Positions 1 to 6,108 of a DNA stretch of 6,108 nt are shown here, piece by piece. The notes below the pieces were generated by a model that searched no databases, was not told the DNA's origin, and worked only from the letters and a program-made list of their open reading frames with translations. The translations under genes were made by a program, and so were the position numbers. The stretch lies in assembly GCA_947455805.1 (NCBI GenBank), contig CANGSN010000214.1:1-6108 (forward strand), given 5' to 3'. Positions within the stretch are counted from its first letter, which is position 1; each line of letters opens with the position of its first letter. Origin of the DNA: Planctomycetota bacterium. GTDB taxonomy: Bacteria; Planctomycetota; UBA1135; UBA2386.

Positions 1-1901
1 AGCGCCATGACGACGACCAGCTCGCGCACGCTCGTCGGCGGCAGCGCGTCGACGGCGAGGCCGGCCCAGGCGTCGGGCAGCGGCACGGTGCGCAGCTCGT
101 GGTCGGCCGGCAGCTGCAGTTCGTCGGTGCCGACGGCGACGCGGCTCGTGCGGCGCTGCTGGCTCAGCACCTCGTCGCCGATCGCGGTCAGCACGTCCTG
201 GTGACGCACGCGGCCGAGCAAGCGTCGCTGCGGACCGGCGACGACGGCCACTTCGCGCAGCTCGGGATCGTCGAACAGCGGCAGCAGCGCCGCGATCGAC
301 TGCTCCATCGTCGCGCTGACCACGGGCCGCGTCAGGTCGGCGGCGATGACCACCGAGGTCAGGCTCGGGTCGTTGAGGAAGTTCTTCACGTCCTGCAGCT
401 CGATGCGCCCGACCAGCGCGTCGTTGCCGTCGACGACGTAGATGGTGTCGCCGCGGTGGGTGCCGAGCAGCGCCATGACTTCGGCGAAGCCGGCGCTGTC
501 GCGCACGGTGCGCGTGTCCTGGCGCAGCACGTCGCGCACGTAGGTCGAACGGATCGCCAGGTCCTCGACGCCGCCAGGCAGCTCCTCGCCCTTCCGCTTG
601 ATCGCCGCCGTGTAGTAGCTGTCCTGGTCGATCAGCGCGGCGGTGATGCTGGCGACGATGCTGCACAGCATGACGGGCAACGTCAGTTCGTAGTGGCGCG
701 TCAGCTCGAACACGAGCACGACCGACGTCACCGGCGCGTGCATCGTCGCCGCCGTCAGGCCGGCCATGCCGACGAAGACGAACGTCGCCGTGTGGTCGCC
801 CGACAGCGGCGTGACGAGGCCCAGCACGTGTGCGAACATCGAGCCGAACGCGGCGCCGATGACGAGGTTCGGGGTGAAGATGCCGCCGAGGCCGCCGCTG
901 CCGACGGTGGCGACGGTCGCCAGCTGCTTCCAGACGAACAGCGTCAGCACGACGCCGACCGCCGTCGAGCCCTTGGCGCACTCGTTGATGACGTCGATGC
1001 CGTTGCCCCACGCCTCCGGCATGAAGATGCCGATGGCGCCGACGACGGCGCCGCCGAGCGCCATGCCGAGCGGCAACGGCAGGCGCAGGCGCTGGAAGAA
1101 CGTGCGGCCCTGGTCGAGGGCGGCGCGGAAGAAGATGCCGCCGACGCCGCACAGGATGCCGAGTGCCAGCGCCGCCAGCACCAGGCTCGGCGACAGCGGC
1201 GCGACGTGCGCCTGGTAGATGGCGAGGTCGCCGAGCAGTTCCTTGCGCACGATGGTCGCCAGCACCGAGGCGACGACGACCGGCGCGAACACGTCCATCG
1301 CGAAGTTGCCGAGCACGACCTCCATGACGAAGATCGCCGCCGCGATCGGCGCGTTGTAGGAGGTCGCCATGCCGGCGGCGACGCCGCAGCCGATCAGCAC
1401 CGCGCGCGGGCGCGAGCCGACCTTGGTCCAGCGCGCGACCAGCGCCGCGACCAGCGCCGCCAGCTGCGAGTTGGCCCCTTCGCGGCCGATCGAACCACCG
1501 CTGCCGATGGTGCACGCCGACGACAGCAGCTGCACGAAGTTGTCGCGGAAGCGCAGGGCACCCTTGCGCAGCTGCACCATGACGACGAGGTCGGCGAGGC
1601 CGAACGGCGGCTTCTTGCCGCGCAGCAGCAGCAGCAGCAGCCCGGCGATGGCGCCGCCGACCGTCGGCAGCAGCAGCGCCTGCCACCAGTCGAGGTCGCG
1701 GCGCACCGCCTCCGACAGCGGCTCGGCCTGGTTGCCCGGCTGCAGCGGGTCGGTGTCGAGCACGCGGCCGGTCAGCAGCGATTGCACCGCGTCGAGCCCG
1801 GTCTGGAAGCCGCTGCCGAGCAGGCCGCCGGCGACGCCGATTCCTGCGGCGAGCAGGAAGATCGCGAACGCGCGCAGCGGCAGGCCCTTCGGCTTCGACA
1901 T
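1..1901 (-). CDS. ClC-family chloride channel/transporter with CBS pair (3' end outside window)
   Basis: Integral membrane protein that moves chloride or a related anion, with cytoplasmic CBS domains that usually bind adenine nucleotides. 633 residues are visible from the ATG at 1901, and the frame is still open at the left edge. ClC signatures in order are: GSGGSIGREGAN at residues 133-144, including the external gating glutamate E141; YNAPIAAAIFVME at 182-194; GGIFTP at 339-344; HAPVTSVVLVFELT at 388-401; and Y430, aligning with the chloride-coordinating tyrosine of E. coli ClC. CBS1 spans about 452-514 and CBS2 about 515-579. A further segment (about 584-633) resembles an RCK_C/TrkA_C domain. 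Oddities: the GSGIP motif is not recognisable (PPFGLADL at 98-105 lies near its place), the usual GREGP is GREGA, and the internal proton glutamate position is V195. It resembles the ClcB-like branch. The first ATG is used; no Shine-Dalgarno is seen. It lies 84 bases after the response regulator on the same strand, so co-transcription is likely. Family is confident; channel versus exchanger is not. Confidence 0.95.
   Translation of the reverse strand, partial: MSKPKGLPLRAFAIFLLAAGIGVAGGLLGSGFQTGLDAVQSLLTGRVLDTDPLQPGNQAEPLSEAVRRDLDWWQALLLPTVGGAIAGLLLLLLRGKKPPFGLADLVVMVQLRKGALRFRDNFVQLLSSACTIGSGGSIGREGANSQLAALVAALVARWTKVGSRPRAVLIGCGVAAGMATSYNAPIAAAIFVMEVVLGNFAMDVFAPVVVASVLATIVRKELLGDLAIYQAHVAPLSPSLVLAALALGILCGVGGIFFRAALDQGRTFFQRLRLPLPLGMALGGAVVGAIGIFMPEAWGNGIDVINECAKGSTAVGVVLTLFVWKQLATVATVGSGGLGGIFTPNLVIGAAFGSMFAHVLGLVTPLSGDHTATFVFVGMAGLTAATMHAPVTSVVLVFELTRHYELTLPVMLCSIVASITAALIDQDSYYTAAIKRKGEELPGGVEDLAIRSTYVRDVLRQDTRTVRDSAGFAEVMALLGTHRGDTIYVVDGNDALVGRIELQDVKNFLNDPSLTSVVIAADLTRPVVSATMEQSIAALLPLFDDPELREVAVVAGPQRRLLGRVRHQDVLTAIGDEVLSQQRRTSRVAVGTDELQLPADHELRTVPLPDAWAGLAVDALPPTSVRELVVVMA
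1623..1640 (-). repeat. (CTG)6 triplet run inside the ClC gene
   Basis: Six consecutive CTG codons encode six leucines within GLLLLLLRGKK (residues 87-97) of a transmembrane helix of the ClC protein. The run can be explained by leucine-rich membrane coding with a strong CTG preference. It is still a perfect triplet repeat that could change length in frame. Confidence 0.8.
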
Positions 1902-1985
1902 CGAGCGGGCAAGGGTCGGCGCCGCAGTCGCCGCCGTCAAGCTTCGTGCCCCGAACGTGCGCCGCGACGCCGTGCCGCGGGGCTC
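1902..1985 (-). other. Short gap between response regulator and ClC gene
   Basis: These 84 bases are an exact multiple of three. The reading frame stays open from the regulator's TGA to the ClC ATG, with an in-frame TTG at 1940. No Shine-Dalgarno precedes the ClC ATG. No terminator with a T-run is visible, which fits continuous transcription into the ClC gene. Six GC base pairs (1948-1953 with 1978-1983) could enclose a 24-base loop, but this is unremarkable at this base composition. Confidence 0.5.
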
Positions 1986-2702
1986 TCAGACGTCGACCTG
2001 CAGCCGGTAGCCGATGTTCTGTTCGGTCAGCAGCAGCTGCGGTCGCGCCGGGTCGACCTCGAGCTTGCGGCGCAGGTTCGACATGTAGACGCGCACGTAG
2101 TGGGCCTCGTCGAGGTGCTGTTCACCCCAGACCTCGCGCAGCAGCTGGCGGCGGGTCACCACCTTGCCGGCGTTGCGGATCAGGGTCACCAGCAGCTTGT
2201 ACTCGATCGGCGTCAGCTTGACCGCCTCGCCGCGCACGGTGACCTCGTGGCGGTCGCGGTCGACCCTCAGTTCGCCGGCGACAAACAGGCCGCGCTCGTT
2301 GGCGCCCGCGGCACCCGCCGCGCGCGCGAAGTGACGCTGGGCGACGCGCAGCCGCGCCAGCAGTTCGCTGGTTCCGAACGGCTTCGTGAGGTAGTCGTCG
2401 GCGCCGGCGTCGAGCGCCTGCACCTTGTCGCTCTCCTGGTGGCGCGCCGACACGACCAACAGCGGGCCGCGGAACCAGGAACGCAGGCCGACGACGACCT
2501 GCATGCCGTCGCCGTCGGGCAGGCCGAGGTCGAGCACGACGACGTCGGGGCGCTGCTCCTGTGCCATCGCCAGCGCTTCGGCGGCGGTCGTCGCCTCGGT
2601 CACGCGGTAGTTGTTGACGCGCAGCGTCACGCGCAGGAAGCGCCGCATCTGCTCTTCGTCCTCGACGACGAGCACGTGGGGGCCGGTGCCACCGTGGTTC
2701 AT
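1986..2702 (-). CDS. kdpE: KdpE-like OmpR/PhoB-family response regulator
   Basis: DNA-binding response regulator of 238 residues, the usual KdpE size. It is expected to be phosphorylated by the adjacent kinase and to control transcription. The receiver domain spans about 8-120, with acidic pocket E14/D15, phospho-acceptor D58 in VVVLDLGLPDGDG, switch S85, and K107 in KPF. The winged-helix output domain spans about 140-238. Its KLTPIEYKLL, NAGKVVTRRQLL, VRVYMSNLRRKLE and TEQNIGYRL stretches closely match KdpE. The ATG start overlaps the kinase stop (ATGA, 2699-2702) and is preceded by a good ribosome-binding site, so translation is coupled to the kinase. No kdpFABC genes are in view, so its target is unknown; the downstream ClC gene is a candidate by position only. 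The assignment to the KdpE subfamily is strong. The potassium role is inferred from the family. Confidence 0.95.
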   Translation of the reverse strand: MNHGGTGPHVLVVEDEEQMRRFLRVTLRVNNYRVTEATTAAEALAMAQEQRPDVVVLDLGLPDGDGMQVVVGLRSWFRGPLLVVSARHQESDKVQALDAGADDYLTKPFGTSELLARLRVAQRHFARAAGAAGANERGLFVAGELRVDRDRHEVTVRGEAVKLTPIEYKLLVTLIRNAGKVVTRRQLLREVWGEQHLDEAHYVRVYMSNLRRKLEVDPARPQLLLTEQNIGYRLQVDV

Positions 2703-4285
2703 GCCGGGTCCTCGCCGTCGCTCGGCGACGTCGGTTGTTGGCCGCCGGTCGGCAGCGTGGTGACGAACGAAGCGCCGCCGCCGTCGCGCTCGTCGACGTG
2801 GATGTCGCCGCCGTGCAGGTGGGCGATGGCGCGGCAGATGGCGAGGCCGAGGCCGGCGCCGGTGGCGTGGCGGTGGCCTTCGCCGCGGTAGAACTTGCTG
2901 AACACGTGCTCGCGTTCGGCGGCGGGGATGCCGGGGCCGCGGTCCGCGACGACGAGCTGCAACAGGTCGCCCTGCACGGTGGCGGCGAGTTGCAGTGGGC
3001 TGCCGCGGGGCGTGTAGCGCACCGCGTTCTCCAGCAGGTTGACCAGCAGCTGCTCGAGCAGCGTGCCGTCGACGCGGACCAGCGGCAGGTCCACCGGCAG
3101 CTGGACGTCGACGTGGCGGCCGGCCAGCAGCGAGTCGACGCGGCGCAGTGCGCAACCGACGACCTCCTCGATCGAGCACCAGTCGCGGCGGGCCTGCAGG
3201 CCGCCCGACTCGAGGCGCGTCAGGTCGAGCAGGTTCCGAACGTGCCGTTCCAGCGCGTCGGCGTCGTCGCGGATCGACTCATGCAGTTCGCGGCGCGTCG
3301 CGTCGTCGAGGCGCGCGCCGTCGGAGATCAGCGTCGTCACCGCGCCGGTGATGGCCGCCAGCGGGGTGCGCAGGTCGTGGCTGACCGAACTCAGCATGAC
3401 GTTGCGCAGTCGCTCCTCCTCGGCGCGCTGGTGGGCACGCTTGCCCCGTTCGTCGGCCAGCACGCGGTGCAGGGCGATGGCGATGTTGTTGGCGAACGAT
3501 TCGACCAGCTGCACGTCGCCGCGGCTGGTGATCGCGGTCGGTTCGATCGTCTCGCACGCGAGCACGCCGACGACTTCGTTGGCGACGATCAGCGGCTGCA
3601 GGTGCATGGCGCCGGTGCGCTGCGGCTGCCGCGTCGCGCAGGCGCGTTCCGCCGCCGCCAGGTCGGCGACGGACATCGGCAGCGGCATCGGCCTGTTCGG
3701 CTCCGCCGGCAACTCGCGCGGCGGGGCGGGCATCAGCCGACCGCGCGCCTGGAAGGCCTGCTGGACGTGTTCACGCACGATCCCCTCGAGCTGCGCCGTG
3801 GAATCGCCGGCGGTCAAAGCACGCGACAGTTCGTACAGCACCCGGCTGCGGCGCTCGCGCGCTTCGGTGGCCAGCAGTTCGGCCCGCAGCTGCGACGTCA
3901 GCGTCGACACGATGATGCCGACGCCGATCATGATCGAGAACGTCTGCAGGTAGGTCAGGTCCGCCATCACGAACGAGTAGCGGTTCGGCACGAAGAAGTA
4001 CACGAACGCCGACGTGCCGACGATCGTCGTCATGATCGACGGTCCGCGACCGAGGCGCACTGCGGCGATCACCGTCGCCAGCAGGTAGACCATGATCAGG
4101 TTCGCGAGGTCCTCGAACGGATACAGCGCGAAGGCCACGACCGTGGCGACGGCGACGACGACCAGCGCGTAGACGTACGGGTGACGTGGCTCGGGCCCGA
4201 CGTTCAGCAGGCGTTGCAGCGGCGCTGGCAGTGGCTGTTCGCGTCGCGCAGGTATGGACGTGCTCGTCGTCACGGACGGCAGCAT
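2699..4285 (-). CDS. KdpD-like sensor histidine kinase lacking the N-terminal KdpD/Usp half
   Basis: Membrane-bound histidine kinase of 528 residues from the ATG at 4285. A DUF4118 membrane module at about 37-132 has four hydrophobic segments and a KdpD-like FFVPNRYSFVMADLTYLQTF stretch at 97-116. A GAF-like region follows at about 145-275, with a proline-rich insert at 185-204. The HisKA domain has SVSHDLRTPL with phospho-acceptor H303. The HATPase domain has N-box LLENAVRYTP (N420), G1 DRGPGIP at 448-454, F-box FSKFYR at 462-467 and G2 GAGLGLAIC at 476-484, so it should be catalytically intact. E. coli KdpD has 894 residues. Its cytoplasmic sensory domain (Walker motifs, then a Usp domain) is absent here, and the space upstream is occupied by a divergent gene. 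An in-frame ATG at 4366 would add 27 arginine-rich residues but would remove the gap to that gene. Neither start has a strong ribosome-binding site. The stop overlaps the regulator start by four bases. Confidence 0.93.
   Translation of the reverse strand: MLPSVTTSTSIPARREQPLPAPLQRLLNVGPEPRHPYVYALVVVAVATVVAFALYPFEDLANLIMVYLLATVIAAVRLGRGPSIMTTIVGTSAFVYFFVPNRYSFVMADLTYLQTFSIMIGVGIIVSTLTSQLRAELLATEARERRSRVLYELSRALTAGDSTAQLEGIVREHVQQAFQARGRLMPAPPRELPAEPNRPMPLPMSVADLAAAERACATRQPQRTGAMHLQPLIVANEVVGVLACETIEPTAITSRGDVQLVESFANNIAIALHRVLADERGKRAHQRAEEERLRNVMLSSVSHDLRTPLAAITGAVTTLISDGARLDDATRRELHESIRDDADALERHVRNLLDLTRLESGGLQARRDWCSIEEVVGCALRRVDSLLAGRHVDVQLPVDLPLVRVDGTLLEQLLVNLLENAVRYTPRGSPLQLAATVQGDLLQLVVADRGPGIPAAEREHVFSKFYRGEGHRHATGAGLGLAICRAIAHLHGGDIHVDERDGGGASFVTTLPTGGQQPTSPSDGEDPA
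2709..2713 (-). promoter_or_regulatory. Ribosome-binding site of the response regulator
   Basis: GAGGA on the minus strand lies six bases before the ATG at 2702, inside the last codons of the kinase gene. It is the clearest Shine-Dalgarno in the window. It fixes the regulator start and fits reinitiation at the ATGA stop/start overlap. Confidence 0.75.
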
Positions 4286-4403
4286 CGGCGTCGACTCGTC
4301 CCGTCGCAACGTCGTAGCGGTCAGCGCGGTGGTGGCTCTGCAGCGCAGTCGGCCTGCTGGGCGCATGACAACACGGGCCATGCGGCTACTCTGCCGCGCG
4401 CCC
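4286..4403. promoter_or_regulatory. Divergent intergenic region, probable promoters in both directions
   Basis: This 118-base gap separates the minus-strand kinase start from the plus-strand membrane-protein start, so promoters for both genes should lie in or near it. On the plus strand, ATGACA (4365-4370), a 16-base spacer and TACTCT (4387-4392) form a weak sigma70-like candidate. If used, it would start transcription only a few bases before the ATG at 4404, giving a nearly leaderless message. On the minus strand, TTGTCA (4371-4366) is -35-like but has no convincing -10 partner. A CATG at 4364-4367 supplies alternative in-frame ATGs for both genes. I see no AT-rich box like the E. coli KdpE site. 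The location is reasonable; the individual boxes are speculative. Confidence 0.35.
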
Positions 4404-5675
4404 ATGCATCGTCCTCCGCCGCTCCGACCGCTCGACTGGTTGCTGGCACTGCTCGGCGGCGTCGTCCTGCTGTGGGCGTCGAACCTGCTGGTGGCGCCGT
4501 CGGCGGTGCCGTTCGCCGGGCACGGCGAGCGCTTCGTCGCGATGGTCGATGCGCCGTTCGCGTTTCGTGGTGAGTTCCCGCAGCGCATCCTCTGGCCGCT
4601 GTTGGCGCACGTCGCCGGTTGGTTCGGCCTCGGCGTGCTTGCGTTCTCGCACGCCTGCAATGCGGCGCTGCTCGCCGGCGTCGTCCTGTTCGTGCGCTCT
4701 CGCGGGCTCGGCTGGGCAGAGACGGTCTTGCTCGCGACCGCTGTCGCCGGCACCGGCATGGTGCAGGTGTTCAAGCAGGTCACCTGCATGTCCGACTCGC
4801 TGAACCTGCTGCTGATGCTGGCGATTCTCGGCGTGGCCCACCGGCGCGCATGGTTCTGGGGGCTCGTGCTGTTGGCCTCCTTCAGCCACGAGAACGTGTT
4901 CTTCTTCACGCCGTGGCTGTGGTGGCAGCGCCGGCAGCACGGCGCCGGGTGGAGCAGCGAGCTGCCGTGGTTCGCGGCGGCGTTCGCTCTGCACGTCGCC
5001 TGGCGCGCGTTCGTCACCGCGCAGAGTGGCGGTGGCAGCTACGGCTTCGCCTACTACCTGAAGAACTGCTTCTGGGCGCCGTGGCTGTTGCCGGCGCTGT
5101 GGTTCCTGTGGTTGCTGGTGACGCTGGCGGAGTTCGGTCCGCTGCTGGTGGTGCTGGTGTTCGGGGCGCGCACCGGGCGAAAGGGCGCCATCGACTCCGG
5201 TCTGTTCCTCTCGTCGGTGCTGAGCCTGATGGTGCTCGCCTACGACGTCATGCGCTGGGCGGCGTTCCTTGGCCTGCCGCTCGTGGTGTACGGGGTCGAA
5301 CTGTTGCGGCGTCCGCGTGGTCGAGCCGTGTTCGCCGGGCTCGCGGTGGCGGCGATCGCCGTGCACGCGTGGCAGCATCCGGCCGACAGTCTCGCGGGTG
5401 GCAAGACGTTCACCCACGTGGCTCCGTCCATGTTCGCGCGTGTGGCGCAGCTGCACGGGCAAGGGAAGCTGAAGGCGGGCGAGCCGATGGCGTTCGCCGA
5501 CGCCTGGTGGGTGACGCGCGAGGGGTTCGCCGAGCAGTGGCTCGTGGCCCTCGTCGTGCTGATCGGCACGCTCGCCGTGGTCGCCGCCGGCTTCGTGCTC
5601 GCGCGCTACCTGCCGGGGCCCGCGACGGCGTCCGGCGGCAGCGAGCCGCGCACGACGACGAAGCCTTCGGCGTAG
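4404..5675 (+). CDS. Polytopic membrane protein of unknown function, possibly GT-C-like
   Basis: 423-residue inner-membrane protein with about ten to twelve hydrophobic segments. Clear ones lie near residues 12-31, 63-82, 105-120, 133-145, 149-168, 188-206, 222-254, 266-281, 284-300, 308-322 and 379-401. I do not recognise a named family. Charged motifs at helix ends recall bacterial GT-C-type or EpsG-like glycan membrane proteins: RGEFPQRILWPLLA at 55-68, CMSDSLNLLLML at 128-139, SHEN at 161-164 and DVMRW at 281-285. A soluble stretch at about 323-376, probably outside the membrane bilayer, precedes the last helix, and the tail is short and polar. The ATG at 4404 is chosen because it directly precedes the first hydrophobic segment. 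In-frame ATGs at 4365 and 4380 would add 13 or 8 residues, and none has a good ribosome-binding site. It is divergent from the kinase gene, and its last 70 bases overlap the convergent deacetylase gene. The gene itself is well supported by its hydrophobicity pattern; the function is not known. Confidence 0.85.
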   Translation: MHRPPPLRPLDWLLALLGGVVLLWASNLLVAPSAVPFAGHGERFVAMVDAPFAFRGEFPQRILWPLLAHVAGWFGLGVLAFSHACNAALLAGVVLFVRSRGLGWAETVLLATAVAGTGMVQVFKQVTCMSDSLNLLLMLAILGVAHRRAWFWGLVLLASFSHENVFFFTPWLWWQRRQHGAGWSSELPWFAAAFALHVAWRAFVTAQSGGGSYGFAYYLKNCFWAPWLLPALWFLWLLVTLAEFGPLLVVLVFGARTGRKGAIDSGLFLSSVLSLMVLAYDVMRWAAFLGLPLVVYGVELLRRPRGRAVFAGLAVAAIAVHAWQHPADSLAGGKTFTHVAPSMFARVAQLHGQGKLKAGEPMAFADAWWVTREGFAEQWLVALVVLIGTLAVVAAGFVLARYLPGPATASGGSEPRTTTKPSA

Positions 5676-6108
5676 CCGCGGCCGCGCTGGTGCACCAGCG
5701 AACGGTAGGCGGCGAGGCCGAGGATCGCGTGGTCGTAGGTCACGTAGTCGATCTGCGAACGGTGCGCGCGCATCGCCGCGAGCTTCTGCTCGATCACCGC
5801 CGTCACGTCGAGCACGACGTCGGGCACGAGCGCGTTCCACACTTCGTAGCCGAGGGCGAGGCCGTGGAACGCCACCGCGTCGAGCGCCATGACCACCGCG
5901 ACATGCACGGCGTGGTGGTCGGGATGGCCTTCGCGCGCCCACGGCAGGTAGACGATGTCGGGCGCGAACGCCCGCAGCGCGTCGGCCGCCAGCGCAGCGC
6001 CGCGCGCGAGGTCGCCGGGCGATGGCACGTGGCCGTCGGGGAAGCCCCAGAACACCACGTCGTCGACCCCGACCGCGGCGAGGCCCGCGCGCGACTCGTC
6101 GCGGCGAA
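5606..6108 (-). CDS. PIG-L/LmbE-family N-acetylglucosaminyl deacetylase (5' end outside window)
   Basis: The C-terminal 166 residues of a PIG-L-family zinc deacetylase; the N-terminus lies beyond the right edge. The family removes N-acetyl groups from GlcNAc-linked substrates such as GlcNAc-phosphatidylinositol, mycothiol or bacillithiol precursors, or antibiotic intermediates. Visible family features in order are: RRDESRAGLAAVGVDDVVF with FPDG just after it; YLPWAREGHPDHHAVHV, whose HPDH (coded at 5915-5926) carries the third metal-binding histidine; YEVWNALVPDVVLDVT; the EQKLAAMRAHRSQI stretch; and the closing AEGFVVVRGS. The AHPDDE motif holding the other metal ligands and the catalytic aspartate should lie outside the window and cannot be checked. 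The TAG stop at 5608-5606 lies inside the 3' end of the convergent membrane gene. The substrate cannot be inferred from this fragment. Confidence 0.93.
   Translation of the reverse strand, partial: RRDESRAGLAAVGVDDVVFWGFPDGHVPSPGDLARGAALAADALRAFAPDIVYLPWAREGHPDHHAVHVAVVMALDAVAFHGLALGYEVWNALVPDVVLDVTAVIEQKLAAMRAHRSQIDYVTYDHAILGLAAYRSLVHQRGRGYAEGFVVVRGSLPPDAVAGPGR

Noticed and set aside
1948..1983. Possible stem-loop terminator after the response regulator
   Set aside because: It has only six GC pairs around a 24-base loop and no following T-run, as expected by chance in GC-rich DNA.
99..2891. Very long plus-strand open frame (about 930 codons) opposite the ClC, regulator and kinase genes
   Set aside because: The translation is a low-complexity mix of Arg, Gln, His, Asp and Ala with no domain. 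It is antisense to genes with clear conserved motifs and is a by-product of GC-rich third positions.
4254..4403. Upstream extension of the membrane-protein frame to the ATG at 4254
   Set aside because: It would overlap the kinase start and add about 50 residues without hydrophobic or family character. The ATG at 4404 directly precedes the first membrane segment.
2735..4573. Plus-strand open frame of about 612 codons opposite the kinase gene
   Set aside because: It has the same low-complexity composition, and the complementary strand carries every histidine kinase motif.
4286..5017. Upstream extension of the kinase reading frame toward 5017
   Set aside because: The extra residues are a Ser/Thr/Asn-rich shadow with no KdpD N-terminal motifs and are antisense to the membrane-protein gene.
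4386..5942. Minus-strand open frame opposite the membrane-protein gene
   Set aside because: It is rich in Arg, Gln and His with no domain, whereas the plus strand encodes regular hydrophobic helices. It also crosses the deacetylase gene in another frame.

Overview
The window is visibly GC-rich bacterial DNA, with G or C at almost every third codon position and densely packed genes. That is why long antisense frames stay open across it. The genes are all bacterial families found in many phyla, so I do not assign the organism beyond a high-GC bacterium. Nothing looks like a phage, insertion sequence, CRISPR array or RNA gene.

Layout. Positions 1 to 4285 hold three genes on the minus strand, read right to left. 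The first is a KdpD-type sensor histidine kinase that lacks the usual cytoplasmic N-terminal half (4285 to 2699). The second is a KdpE-type response regulator (2702 to 1986), whose start overlaps the kinase stop as ATGA. The third is a ClC-type chloride channel/transporter with two CBS domains (start 1901), which runs off the left edge. A 118-base divergent gap (4286 to 4403) separates this set from a plus-strand polytopic membrane protein of unknown function (4404 to 5675). At the right edge, a PIG-L/LmbE-family deacetylase lies on the minus strand (5606 to beyond 6108). Its 3' end overlaps the 3' end of the membrane gene by 70 bases.

How the genes may work together. The kinase and regulator form a translationally coupled two-component pair of the Kdp (potassium/turgor) type, but no kdpFABC pump gene is visible. 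Instead the pair is followed on the same strand, after 84 bases, by a ClC protein. The simplest reading is an ion or osmotic homeostasis unit in which the ClC protein is co-transcribed with the pair and possibly regulated by it. This is inferred from gene order only. The ClC protein departs from the canonical ClC ion-pathway motifs at several positions and seems to carry an extra regulatory segment after its CBS pair. These are the most interesting details here. The membrane protein and the deacetylase are convergent and show no evident link to the ion genes. I see no strong case for an entirely new system.
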